A DNA stretch of 64,000 nucleotides from CAWJTN01 sp963845895 (GCA_963845895.1 CAWJTN010000001.1:372001-436000), one strand, 5' to 3'. Shown: positions 56,488-64,000, numbered from the stretch's first letter. Notes: generated by a model from the sequence alone, not told the origin. Program-made: numbers and translations.

Positions 56488-58350
56488 TTATTCCATCCTA
56501 CTTCTGAAGAATTTTTCTGTTTCTTTATCGACAAAATAAACATAGCAGCCTTTCATTGCTCTACTTAATAGTATTCTGTAAGCATTTTTTGCGAGATCTA
56601 TAAATTTTTCTTTATCACGTTTCGCTAAACTATCATAAGAATTTTCAGGATGAGCTTCCCACTGATTTGTATTGAAATTATAAGTTAAATCCTTTGCAAT
56701 AATAACTCCTACATAATCAAATTCAAAACCTTGAATCGTATAAATGCTTCCAATTTGGTTCACCCCATTTGGGTCATAAGGCCACAACGAAGCAGGGGGA
56801 ATATCTTTAGCTAATCTAAATCCATCTTTTCCTTCCCATGTCATGGCAAAATCATCTATAACAACGTCTTTAACTAGAGTTCCGTCAGGTTTAGGATTAC
56901 TCCATGGCCAGCAAAATCCAGCTACTAATCTGGCTGAATTCGGTTCTTCTTCATTGTGTTTTTTAATCCAACTATATAGTTCTTGTGGGGAACTAGCTAT
57001 TTTAAAAACAAATTCGTTTTTTGGATTCCAAAGAACTTGAGTAGTCTTTCTCACTCCCAATGTACTTTCAACCCATTTGACAAACTTGTCTGATCCTTGG
57101 CAACGGAATTGGATATCAAGATTATATTCAAATATTTCACAACCTAGTCTAGTTGCATTTTCCTTAATATAAGAAGACGATCCTATTTCACCTGCTCTAA
57201 CATTTTGTTTATCATCAATAAAAAATACTGGAACTTTACTGACATTTATAAGCTCTTCAACTTGTGGAATGTTTGATCTATTTTCTTTTCTTGTAAATCG
57301 ACTATTGCTGGTAGTTCGAAGTCTATGCGATTCATCTGCAAGTAAAACATCAACCGCATTCTTAGGAGCATTTATATAACTATTGAAGTACTTGAATTGA
57401 GCAGATCCTCTTTTTCCAATTATTGCCCTTAGAGTTTCGGTAAAAGCCTTAGAACCTGTCGCATATTGTACATTTTTATTTCTTTTCAGTAATTCAGCCA
57501 TTACGTTTAATGCAATCACTGATTTACCCGTCCCGGGCCCACCATTGATCACAATTACTCCTTTTTTCTTATTTTTGTCAAATGATTCTATCTGTCTTAC
57601 AATCCGATCAAAAGCTAAAAGCTGATCATCAAGCAAAATATATTTAGAATTATTATTTATTACATCTGCGACGTGTTTTAATAATTTCCTACTAGGTCTA
57701 TATTCGCTATCTTCAACTCGTTTGAGAACATTCATTCCATATCCTTTTGAAACTCTATCCCAAACAAATTCTTCTAAACCCTCTACGTCATTTTGTAAAA
57801 ATAAAGGGTAAGAATCTATATATTTTTTATAGATTTCAGAAAAAATAGGATCATCTTGAATCGCGTTGTAATTATGAAGGAATGAGCAAGCATCTAATTT
57901 AATAGCTTCGTCTCCATAAAAAGCAGTATGGTTATCCTGAAGATATAATTTATAATTTCCAACTTGAACTGAGGGATGAAGTACTTCTCTAAGTCCACCG
58001 CCAGTATAAGTCATTACTTTGTCCGATGTTGCAATATCACATTTTTCCCACTGTTTTAATTCAATAATTACTGATGAATCTGCCCCCTCGTAATCTCTTC
58101 CACAAATCATGCAGTCGATTCTTTTTGATGATAACGGAAGTTGATATTCAAGAATGATTCCATGGTCATTAAGATTTAGATCTTGGAATACTAAGCATAA
58201 CATTCTAAGTGATTCTCGCCAAGCATGAATCTCAGATTGTGAAGGAGAATAGTTAAATTCGTAGATAAATGCATCTGTCAAAATTTTTACTATCTGGTTT
58301 TGAACAACATTATTAATAAATTCTTTAGCAGATCCGGAGTACAATCTCAT
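56488..58350 (-). CDS. DUF2075/Schlafen-type helicase fused to a PD-(D/E)XK nuclease-like domain
   Basis: 620 residues. The N-terminal 230 residues contain RIDCMICGRDYEGADSSVIIELKQW, a D...E-x-K pattern of PD-(D/E)XK nucleases. Then comes the P-loop helicase: Walker A VINGGPGTGKSVIAL, motif Ia YATGSKAFTETLRAI, Walker B VDVLLADESHRLR, motif III VPVFFIDDKQNVR, the FRCQGSDKFVKWVE block and QIGSIYTIQGFEFDYVGVI with late RILLSRAMKGCYVYF. All SF1-type motifs are intact. It overlaps the MazG gene by 4 bp, so the two are coupled. Phage defence is the likely context but not shown here. Confidence 0.9.
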   Translation of the reverse strand: MRLYSGSAKEFINNVVQNQIVKILTDAFIYEFNYSPSQSEIHAWRESLRMLCLVFQDLNLNDHGIILEYQLPLSSKRIDCMICGRDYEGADSSVIIELKQWEKCDIATSDKVMTYTGGGLREVLHPSVQVGNYKLYLQDNHTAFYGDEAIKLDACSFLHNYNAIQDDPIFSEIYKKYIDSYPLFLQNDVEGLEEFVWDRVSKGYGMNVLKRVEDSEYRPSRKLLKHVADVINNNSKYILLDDQLLAFDRIVRQIESFDKNKKKGVIVINGGPGTGKSVIALNVMAELLKRNKNVQYATGSKAFTETLRAIIGKRGSAQFKYFNSYINAPKNAVDVLLADESHRLRTTSNSRFTRKENRSNIPQVEELINVSKVPVFFIDDKQNVRAGEIGSSSYIKENATRLGCEIFEYNLDIQFRCQGSDKFVKWVESTLGVRKTTQVLWNPKNEFVFKIASSPQELYSWIKKHNEEEPNSARLVAGFCWPWSNPKPDGTLVKDVVIDDFAMTWEGKDGFRLAKDIPPASLWPYDPNGVNQIGSIYTIQGFEFDYVGVIIAKDLTYNFNTNQWEAHPENSYDSLAKRDKEKFIDLAKNAYRILLSRAMKGCYVYFVDKETEKFFRSRME

Positions 58351-58703
58351 AATTTTGTATATTTAATCGCCTTACCTTTTGCTTTTTCTATTGGATATTT
58401 TTTGGAATTTTTGGAAATTTTTTTAGAAATTATTTCCTCGATATCTAACCCTAAATTATCTGCCAACTCAATTGTAAAAGTTAAAATATCGGCGAGTTCA
58501 TCTGCAATTTCTTCTTTATTTTTTTTATTTTTGATATGTTCATTAACTTCACTATGTTTTTTCCAAAGAAATTGCTCTAATAATTCCGACGATTCGATTA
58601 CTATGGCTTCTGCCATTTCTTTGGGATTGTGAAACTGCATCCAATCTCTTTCATCCCTAAATTTTTTTATTTTTTTTAAGATAGGTTGAAAAGCTTTATT
58701 CAT
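58347..58703 (-). CDS. MazG-like nucleotide pyrophosphohydrolase
   Basis: 118 residues. KKIKKFRDERDWMQFHNPKEMAEAIVIESSELLEQFLWKK carries the E-x-x-E metal site (ESSEL), and KEEIADELADILTFTIELADNLG the second E-x-x-D. This single MazG domain hydrolyses (d)NTPs to monophosphates. It is the first gene of a two-gene unit with the helicase-nuclease, translationally coupled through ATGA. Confidence 0.93.
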   Translation of the reverse strand: MNKAFQPILKKIKKFRDERDWMQFHNPKEMAEAIVIESSELLEQFLWKKHSEVNEHIKNKKNKEEIADELADILTFTIELADNLGLDIEEIISKKISKNSKKYPIEKAKGKAIKYTKL

Positions 58704-58810
58704 CAGTCTAAATTAATTTTCAATAAACTGATTTTATCAAATTTGAAGCTGAATTGTAGCATATAAGCTACAAAATGGCTTAAATGGGGCAAGGGGACAA
58801 TTAATTATTA

Positions 58811-58925
58811 TTGAATTAACGTATTAACGAATTAACGGATTTGAATTATGAAGATAACAAAATTTGAGGATTTGGATGTTTGGAAATTAAAAAAATAACC
58901 CGTTATCCGCATTCCGTTAATTAAC
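58811..58925. repeat. TTAACG repeat arrays flanking a four-helix-bundle stump
   Basis: TTGAATTAACGTATTAACG, AATTAACGGATT on the left and CCGTTATCCGCATTCCGTTAATTAACC on the right, inverted to each other. The region 58704-59014 is otherwise free of genes. The left array resembles the one at 8701-8757. Confidence 0.6.
58848..58898 (+). pseudogene. Stump of a four-helix-bundle (S23-family) gene
   Basis: ATG then KITKFEDLDVWKLKK-stop. The F-E-D-L-x-V-W-K start is the typical N-terminus of S23-family four-helix-bundle proteins, but only 16 codons remain before a stop and the repeat resumes. This looks like an internally deleted copy of a cassette like the one at 51391-51845. Confidence 0.6.
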
Positions 58926-59014
58926 CTCTTAAGGGCTTATCCAGATTGTTTGATTTCCACCAAAACCATTGCCCAAGACCATCACCGACTCTCCAAGAGT
59001 CCTATAATTTAGGT

Positions 59015-59194
59015 ATGCACGATATCGTAAAGTTTATTCCCTGGTCCGGAGTTGGTTTCATTTTGATGAGCGTTATAATTTCTGCATATTGGAACAGCCA
59101 TAGGGATATTCCCTTCCTATTTGTAATCCTAATAGAAATAGCACTCTTCTTTTTTTGCTTCTTTATCTGCGACAAAGAAAGCGAAAGGAGGTGA
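59015..59194 (+). CDS. Small two-helix membrane protein (59 aa)
   Basis: MHDIVKFIPWSGVGFILMSVIISAYW, then DIPFLFVILIEIALFFFCFFICDKESERR. An upstream TTG would give an extension lacking support, whereas a TATAAT (59003-59008) lies exactly 6 nt before the ATG at 59015. The tRNA-Gln gene follows 32 bp downstream. Unrecognised. Confidence 0.55.
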   Translation: MHDIVKFIPWSGVGFILMSVIISAYWNSHRDIPFLFVILIEIALFFFCFFICDKESERR

Positions 59195-59226
59195 TCTTTG
59201 GTAAAATATATTGCTGTACGTTGACA

Positions 59227-59298
59227 TGCGGGGTCGTCTAACGGTAGGACAGCAGACTTTGGATCTGCTTATTCTAGGTTCGAATCCTAGCCCCGCAG
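59227..59298 (+). tRNA. tRNA-Gln (UUG anticodon)
   Basis: 72 nt including the discriminator G. Acceptor TGCGGGG pairs with CCCCGCA; the anticodon stem GCAGA/TCTGC encloses CTTTGGA with anticodon TTG; the T arm is CTAGG-TTCGAAT-CCTAG. The CCA end is not encoded. U1:A72 is the pairing typical of bacterial tRNA-Gln. Confidence 0.95.
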
Positions 59299-59302
59299 CA
59301 TT

Positions 59303-59411
59303 AGAGCTTCACAACGATACGAAGTGAGTTGATGAAGCTCTTATGTCCTTCCGTAGTGAATATTCGTCTGCGTGGATGTAAACCACGAGACGAACCTGAA
59401 CGAAGGAGGAC
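59303..59411. repeat. Nested palindromic structure downstream of tRNA-Gln
   Basis: AGAGCTTCA (59303-59311) pairs with TGAAGCTCT (59333-59341); TTCGTCTGCGTGG (59363-59375) pairs with CCACGAGACGAA (59383-59394); GTCCTTC (59345) can pair with GAAGG..GGAC (59402-59411). It may act as the tRNA terminator region or be a REP-like element; it has no reading frame. Confidence 0.5.
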
Positions 59412-59499
59412 AGGCTTCCCAATTCAACACTCCAAACCTCTTCAGCATTTTTGAAAGTTAGAACCTAATATATTCTCTTCACAATCTCAATAATGGAAA

Positions 59500-60810
59500 T
59501 TAGTTTATCCATTGAGCGTAAGTCCCAGGAGTGCGAAAAAGTTCCTTGCCAGTTAAGGACTCTATAACGAACTCTTCATTTCCTTCTTTTTCACTATTAC
59601 TTTTGCCGGAGGCAATGGTTTCATAAAGAAGTGCGTTTTTTGCAGGTGATATAACCGGACCTGCAGTTATCCTTTTTCCACTGGGAACTAACTCAAACAT
59701 GTTGCCATTTTTAATATTTACTAAAACAAGTCTGGCCGAGTTCCATACTTCACCTTCTGACTGACCCGTTAGCGAATTATCAATTTCGTTGTTAATGACG
59801 AGCTGGTTATCATCAAGCCACTGAATACTAAGACCATTGGAAAATGTAAACTTAGTTGCTTTCCCATATTGCCCTCTGTATATTTCTTCTAATGGCAGGA
59901 TATAGAGTATTTCTTTATTTCCCTGAACACAGTTGAAAGCGATTTGCTTATTATCAGGAGACAGTACCGCCTGAGGAACTGAAGTACATTCAGGTGATGG
60001 TTGGATAAGTATCTGTTCGTTGGTTTTAGGATCTTTTACTTGCGTTTTGTAGCCCTGGTTTAAAACATACTTACTGGAGATAACCGATGTTGGGCTGGGA
60101 AACAAACAGCTAGATGCTTTCACTTCTTCCTTGGTACCATCAAGACTCAATTTGAAGTTTTTCTCATATCCCGGTTGCATTCCCTTGCGTTCTTTATAAC
60201 AAAATGTTTGATCGTCTAGCCAAATAAAGTTATTGGATCCGGAGATAATGAAATCCCCATTAATTTCACTTCTTTGCTTGTTCAGAAGATCTATTATAAA
60301 AAGGTGAGAGTGAATATCTGCTGCAAAGGCAAATACTTCATTATCAGTAAAGAGTTTTTTTATGAATGATAGTGGTTCTTCTTTAAAGTCGGAAAGTTTT
60401 TCGCCTGGCAAAATAATTTTTGATCTGTCAGGTGATTCAAGTTGGAAGAGATTGGAGTTATCCCAATACCCCCTTATCCCTGTTGAAAATTTCTTTTTTT
60501 GATCAAAATCTAGAATCTTCGTCTCGTGAGTCTTACCGTCATCGTAGAAAACTTTTCCGGATAGAAGGATGCCATTTTGAGTAGTTTGAACTGGCTGCGA
60601 TGGTAATTGAGATGGTGGTAAGTTGGAACTTCTTGTAATGTCTGCAGGCTTATGTCTGTTCAAAGAAGTTAATAAATAAAATCCTCCTATTAATCCTAGG
60701 CAGAGAATTACTATACCACCAATGATTACAGGAAGTAAAAATCGTTTATTAGGTTGAAGAGCACCTGGTTCTGCAGGTTGCGGTTGAAGAGGAATATTTT
60801 GAGGATCCAT
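59500..60810 (-). CDS. Membrane-anchored TolB-like beta-propeller protein
   Basis: 436 residues. MDPQNIPLQPQPAEPG is a Pro/Gln-rich cytoplasmic start, then one membrane helix (FLLPVIIGGIVILCLGLIGGFYLL), a Pro/Ser linker, and PD40-like repeats (SPDRSKIILPG; LSPDNKQIAFNCVQGNKEILYILPL; ISPAKNALLYETI). Cysteines in the ectodomain may pair. Similar layout to the C-half of the 585-residue protein at 33452. Function unknown. A TAGTAT lies 7 nt upstream of the ATG. Confidence 0.75.
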   Translation of the reverse strand: MDPQNIPLQPQPAEPGALQPNKRFLLPVIIGGIVILCLGLIGGFYLLTSLNRHKPADITRSSNLPPSQLPSQPVQTTQNGILLSGKVFYDDGKTHETKILDFDQKKKFSTGIRGYWDNSNLFQLESPDRSKIILPGEKLSDFKEEPLSFIKKLFTDNEVFAFAADIHSHLFIIDLLNKQRSEINGDFIISGSNNFIWLDDQTFCYKERKGMQPGYEKNFKLSLDGTKEEVKASSCLFPSPTSVISSKYVLNQGYKTQVKDPKTNEQILIQPSPECTSVPQAVLSPDNKQIAFNCVQGNKEILYILPLEEIYRGQYGKATKFTFSNGLSIQWLDDNQLVINNEIDNSLTGQSEGEVWNSARLVLVNIKNGNMFELVPSGKRITAGPVISPAKNALLYETIASGKSNSEKEGNEEFVIESLTGKELFRTPGTYAQWIN

Positions 60811-61077
60811 ATAATTTATACTATCATATATTCTTGAGAGTTAAATCTGGTATCCGTGCGTAATTGAAGCTGAAATAGGTTCGAACTTCGTCCACGCTCC
60901 GCAGCAATAGTAAATTTAGAGCTTCAAGATAATCTAATTTGTTAAACAATCCTCGGAAATTTAACCCGATAATTTAGTTTAATACTTTTAATACATCATA
61001 AATGCGGTATTAGATGACCTGGTTTGAGTCCCTCTGGGGAAAAAAGAAATCTTCTATAAAATTCGTTAAAATATTAC

Positions 61078-61563
61078 ATGGCAATTTTCAAAAAGATTAA
61101 ACTCGATCTTACAAAATATAGTTTCGGGGGAACATCAGCAATCATTACCAATTTAGCTCTTATAACCGGTTTAAATACGGCGTTTAATGCAAAATTAAGT
61201 ATTATTGGAGGTTTATTGATAATTGGAGTAGCCGACAACATCTCTGATGCTTTAGGAATTCATATCTACCAAGAGTCGGAAGGGATAAGACCCGTTAATG
61301 TTTGGATTTCAACGATAACTAATTTTTTTGCCAGACTACTGATATCTTTTGGGTTTGTTTTCCTTATTATCATTCTTCCATTAAACATTGCCACCATAGT
61401 ATCAATAATATACGGATTATTAATCATATCAGTCATTAGTTATGTTATTGCCGTCAATAAAAAAATAAATCCTTTTATGTCGATTTTTGAGCATATTTTT
61501 ATAACAACCGTGGTTATTTTTTTAAGTAAATATATCGGAGGAATTATTATTAGTAAGTTTTAA
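61078..61563 (+). CDS. VIT/CCC1-like small membrane protein
   Basis: 161 residues with four or five helices. YSFGGTSAIITNLALITGLN, then IIGGLLIIGVADNISDALGIHIYQESEG resembles the D-x-x-S-x-A-x-G-x-Y/H block of VIT1/CCC1 metal transporters, but the charged metal-transfer helix is short. Function by family would be Fe/Mn transport; the match is moderate. A TAAAAT lies 5 nt before the ATG. It is separated by 26 bp from the cupin gene. Confidence 0.6.
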   Translation: MAIFKKIKLDLTKYSFGGTSAIITNLALITGLNTAFNAKLSIIGGLLIIGVADNISDALGIHIYQESEGIRPVNVWISTITNFFARLLISFGFVFLIIILPLNIATIVSIIYGLLIISVISYVIAVNKKINPFMSIFEHIFITTVVIFLSKYIGGIIISKF

Positions 61564-61589
61564 AATCAAGAATACCAAAATCAGAGGAG

Positions 61590-62006
61590 GTGATAATAAT
61601 GAAAGGATTTACAACAGATATTGAAACAGCTACAAGGTCAAATACCAACTTTCGCAAAGTACTTTACACGGGAAAACACAGCCAACTAGTTTTGATGAAC
61701 CTTCGACCAAATGAAGAAATTGGCATGGAGGTGCATCCTGACAACGACCAGTTTTTCCGCTTTGAAATAGGAGAGGGTAAATGTGTCATTGACGGAAACG
61801 AGTATATGGTTAAGGACGGAGACGTGGTCATTGTGCCAGCCGGAACCAAACACAATGTTGTTAATGTATCTAGTTCTGAGGAATTGAAGCTTTATACGCT
61901 TTACAGCCCTGCACATCATAAAGACGGTATCATCCGAGCCACCAAAGCCGAAGCAGAACAAAACGAAGCAGAGTTTGACGGCGTGACGACAGACTCAGGA
62001 TTGTAA
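61590..62006 (+). CDS. Cupin-domain protein with a strong Shine-Dalgarno
   Basis: 138 residues, MKGFTTDIETATRSNTNFRKVLYTG. The cupin motif is EIGMEVHPDNDQFFRFEIGEGKCVIDG...VKDGDVVIVPAGTKHNVVN with His and Glu ligands in place. The family includes mannose-6-phosphate isomerase-like and polyketide cupins; no substrate can be assigned. The start is preceded by AGAGGAGGTGATAATA, nearly a full complement of the 16S 3' end, which is rare in this window. It might be a laterally gained gene. Confidence 0.85.
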   Translation: MIIMKGFTTDIETATRSNTNFRKVLYTGKHSQLVLMNLRPNEEIGMEVHPDNDQFFRFEIGEGKCVIDGNEYMVKDGDVVIVPAGTKHNVVNVSSSEELKLYTLYSPAHHKDGIIRATKAEAEQNEAEFDGVTTDSGL

Positions 62007-62110
62007 CCTGGAGAATGGAACATTTTGGGTTGGGATTACAGGATCAAAGGAGTCTAACCCGATACGCTCAGGGCTGTAGCCGTAATTTATAGCGAGTCGA
62101 AGGATAAAAT

Positions 62111-62362
62111 ATGCCTTATTATTTCTACATTGCCCGTTGTTCAGATAATTCTCTTTATTGTGGTCAGACTAACAATCTTGAAACACGGATTAAAGAACAC
62201 AATTCTTCAAAAAACCGAGGAGCAAAATACACCAGAATTCGTAAACCAGTAAAACTAATATATTCTGAAGAATGCTCAACTCTCCAACAAGCTATGAAGC
62301 GAGAGTGGCAAGTTAAAAAATGGGCAAAAGCCAAAAAGGAGGCTTTAGTAAAAAAGATTTAA
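62111..62362 (+). CDS. GIY-YIG endonuclease-domain protein
   Basis: 83 residues. YYFYIARCSDNSLYCGQTNNLETRIKEHNSSKNRGAKYTR is the GIY-YIG core with the catalytic Tyr and Arg, followed by EECSTLQQAMKREWQVKKW, where the Glu ligand lies. UPF0213/YhbQ-like, stand-alone. Such proteins may act in DNA repair or as remnants of homing endonucleases. The start follows AAGGATAAAAT, a weak Shine-Dalgarno. Confidence 0.92.
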   Translation: MPYYFYIARCSDNSLYCGQTNNLETRIKEHNSSKNRGAKYTRIRKPVKLIYSEECSTLQQAMKREWQVKKWAKAKKEALVKKI

Positions 62363-62393
62363 AATTGTTAAAAAGGCTTTAAGTTTAAATCGA

Positions 62394-62450
62394 AGAACTA
62401 TAGTTCTGAGTGGTTCGACTTCGCCAAGTCAAACTTGGCTTCGCTCACTA
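62394..62450. repeat. Palindromic repeat downstream of the GIY-YIG gene
   Basis: AGAACTATAGTTCT (62394-62407) and GCCAAGT-CAA-ACTTGGC (62423-62439) lie in tandem with TTCG spacers inside GAGTGGTTCG...CGCTCACT. No frame; REP-like. It is in the gap between two convergent genes. Confidence 0.5.
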
Positions 62451-62545
62451 TTATAATCAATACTTCATTTCATTCAGTGTAAACAACCAGTGCCAAGTGG
62501 AGCAATCCAAATTCCTTTAGATACAACCGGTACTACTCCATCAAC

Positions 62546-63910
62546 TTAATGGGTAAATTTATCCAGCAAAAGTTGGGTTAATTCCATATCATTACCTTCC
62601 AGTCCAAGAGCCCATATACCGACTCCGGAAAGATTCTTTCTGTTTATGAGGTCATATTTAGATCCCAGAGACCGAACATTTTCATAGTGAACAACATGTG
62701 ATTGTCCTGTGTCGTCAATATAGCTATACCAAGGAGTTTGACTGTCATTATCCCAAACAATTTTTTTACCTCTGGTTATGTCATTGGCTTCAGCGTAAGA
62801 GAGAATTTTTACTTCGCTGCCTTTTTTTACCGCTGCGTTTTTGCTTTGATTTTCAGTGATCCAGTCATATCCATAGTAAGGGACCGCCAAAATAATTTTC
62901 TCAGCCGGAATTTGCTCCAGAAAATTATTTATCATTCCCGACAGCGAATTTTCATAACCGGAGAGCGGGGCTATTGGTCCGGCAGAGTTTGATTGGGGTG
63001 TAAAAAAATCATACCCCATAACAATAATATCGTCACTGTGATTGCTTAGATACGGAATGTCCCATAACTGATTTATAGTTGCCGCAGTAACATAAACAGA
63101 TATGTTTAGTGTAGTTTTCGATCCTTGACTTTTGAGAGCATCGTTAAGCGTGCTCATTAAAACCGAGAATTTATCCCTTATTTTTGTATCCGGTATCCCG
63201 GTATACTCAAAATCTATATTCACTCCGTCCAAATTGTGGGAGTTTACTTGATATAGAACCGTATTCAAAAAGTGCTGGGACGATTCGGATGAGGAAACTA
63301 ATTTTTCAATTGTATCGTTGTTAAATGATTTGAATGTAACAAATATTTTTATTTTGTTTTTTTTGGCTTGATCAAGAAAGGCTTTTAAATTAATATCGTT
63401 TTGCCAGATATCGTATGGGTTAAAAGAATCTCTTTGGACGCCGTTGAGAATCTGGCCGTCGCCGTTTATTTCTAAACCGAAATAACTTAAAGACGTCAGC
63501 ATGCGAGTATCAATGCTCTTTAGGTTGGGGATCATCCAATAAGGGAGGTAGCCGAAAACATCTTTTTTTATCGGGCCATTCATAGTCAGATTGAAATTTT
63601 CCGGAAGATTGAAATATTTTTTATCAATATATACTACCTGCTGGCTGATGTATATGGAGTTTGTATACTGAACCGGAGCGGCGACGATGGCCTGAACAGA
63701 ATTTTGAGTCACCGCTTTCTGCGGCATGGTTTTGCTTTTTTCTTTAGTTCTCTCGTTCAAAAAATAAGCAAGACCCAGAGTGATGATAAGAGTCACAACG
63801 AGAAAATGAGTGAATAAGTCAAGCTCGACAAGAACCTGCAAAAAATTCCTTTTTTTTGGAACAGGAATTTTCAGAGGTGTAAAATTTATCGGGGTATATG
63901 TTTGCTCCAT
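62546..63910 (-). CDS. GH18-like glycoside hydrolase, membrane-anchored (paralogue)
   Basis: 454 residues from the ATG at 63910 (MEQTYTPINFTPLKIPVPKK), where TATACT lies exactly 6 nt upstream. One membrane helix (FLVVTLIITLGLAYFL) at about residues 45-60 is followed by the TIM-barrel: KKDVFGYLPYWMIPN, TSLSYFGLEINGDG, DGVNIDFEYTG (D-G-x-N-I-D-F-E, the complete GH18 active-site motif), IIVMGYDFFTPQ, EKIILAVPYYGYDW. It probably acts on peptidoglycan or surface glycans. The paralogue is at 42778-43947. Confidence 0.88.
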   Translation of the reverse strand: MEQTYTPINFTPLKIPVPKKRNFLQVLVELDLFTHFLVVTLIITLGLAYFLNERTKEKSKTMPQKAVTQNSVQAIVAAPVQYTNSIYISQQVVYIDKKYFNLPENFNLTMNGPIKKDVFGYLPYWMIPNLKSIDTRMLTSLSYFGLEINGDGQILNGVQRDSFNPYDIWQNDINLKAFLDQAKKNKIKIFVTFKSFNNDTIEKLVSSSESSQHFLNTVLYQVNSHNLDGVNIDFEYTGIPDTKIRDKFSVLMSTLNDALKSQGSKTTLNISVYVTAATINQLWDIPYLSNHSDDIIVMGYDFFTPQSNSAGPIAPLSGYENSLSGMINNFLEQIPAEKIILAVPYYGYDWITENQSKNAAVKKGSEVKILSYAEANDITRGKKIVWDNDSQTPWYSYIDDTGQSHVVHYENVRSLGSKYDLINRKNLSGVGIWALGLEGNDMELTQLLLDKFTH

Positions 63911-63935
63911 AATTACAGTATAATATAATTTCCAG

Positions 63936-63998
63936 ATGAAAATAAAACTCATAGCAATGATTTTTTCATACCTGTCCTTTGGCATCTCAGGAAGGTAA
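63936..63998 (+). CDS. Possible 20-residue leader peptide at the right edge
   Basis: MKIKLIAMIFSYLSFGISGR-stop, preceded by TATAAT (63924-63929) exactly 6 nt upstream of the ATG, divergent from the GH18-like gene. The sequence resembles the start of a signal peptide that stops early. It could be a truncated gene, a frameshifted one, or chance. The window ends 2 nt later. Confidence 0.25.
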   Translation: MKIKLIAMIFSYLSFGISGR

Positions 63999-64000
63999 GG

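Noticed and set aside
60860..60935. A second tRNA gene near the TTCGAAC sequence
   Set aside because: No acceptor stem or anticodon arm can be formed around the T-arm-like stretch.
1..64000. Recoding of UGA as glycine or tryptophan, as in some candidate phyla
   Set aside because: Many well-supported genes end in TGA and conserved Gly/Trp positions use normal codons.

Overview
This window looks like a chromosomal segment of a Candidate Phyla Radiation (Patescibacteria) bacterium, most likely of the Microgenomates group. The supporting signs are strongly A+T-rich DNA, the standard genetic code (TGA used as stop), short intergenic gaps, many small membrane proteins of unknown function, a VirB6/VirB2-like membrane-protein cluster, an archaeal-style mevalonate pathway, an archaeal-style ATP-dependent DNA ligase, and short dispersed repeats that run in frame through housekeeping genes. 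The taxonomic placement is inference; no 16S or 23S gene is present.

Layout. 0-7 kb: the start of a low-complexity protein gene, a VirB6/TrbL-like membrane protein, a pilin-like protein, a giant 1246-residue protein and a small membrane protein. 7-11 kb: jag, yidC, rpmH (with rnpA missing between rpmH and yidC) and valS. 11-20 kb: a DUF2298 membrane protein, an endonuclease/exonuclease/phosphatase-fold enzyme, four glycosyltransferase-type genes and ATP-dependent DNA ligase. 19.6-22 kb: a frameshifted gene, a small soluble protein and a Fic protein. 22-31 kb: isoprenoid block, with UppS, a polyprenyl synthase, two VirB2-like pilins, and a seven-gene run HMGR, HMGS, thiolase, DUF35, mevalonate kinase, a second GHMP kinase and diphosphomevalonate decarboxylase. 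31-44.8 kb: an ECF sigma operon, envelope proteins, a lone 5S rRNA, DUF2130, an ABC exporter, LUD, TspO, FecR-like, GH18-like and matrixin-like genes. 44.8-47.2 kb: FMN riboswitch followed by ECF S, A and T components and a stand-alone riboflavin kinase, a complete flavin salvage operon. 47-50 kb: GNAT, cupin, ABC-2 exporter, UPF0489. 50.7-59 kb: an accessory region with a frameshifted secreted protein, a four-helix-bundle cassette bounded by repeats, a peroxiredoxin, a candidate small RNA with its own promoter and terminator, several orphan small proteins, a family of short hairpins followed by an AT-rich hexamer, and a MazG-DUF2075 pair that could be a defence module. 59-64 kb: tRNA-Gln, a propeller-type membrane protein, a VIT-like protein, cupin, GIY-YIG and a second GH18-like protein.

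The most striking global signal is regulatory. At many transcription-unit starts a -10 hexamer lies exactly 6 nt upstream of the ATG, often with a TTGACA-like -35 about 17 nt further up, and no Shine-Dalgarno sequence. This geometry puts the transcription start on the start codon, so leaderless mRNAs appear to be the default for first genes here. It also decides several start codons and supports small genes that would otherwise be doubtful.

The second strong theme is repeats: TTTGAAC and TTTCGAA heptamer arrays, TTAACG-type arrays and palindromic elements occur between genes and inside coding sequences. One pair brackets a four-helix-bundle (S23-type) gene, and a TTAACG-type array sits beside a stump of a second such gene. 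The third is a 79-nt transcript at 53041-53119 with a near-perfect promoter and terminator that I cannot assign to any known RNA family.
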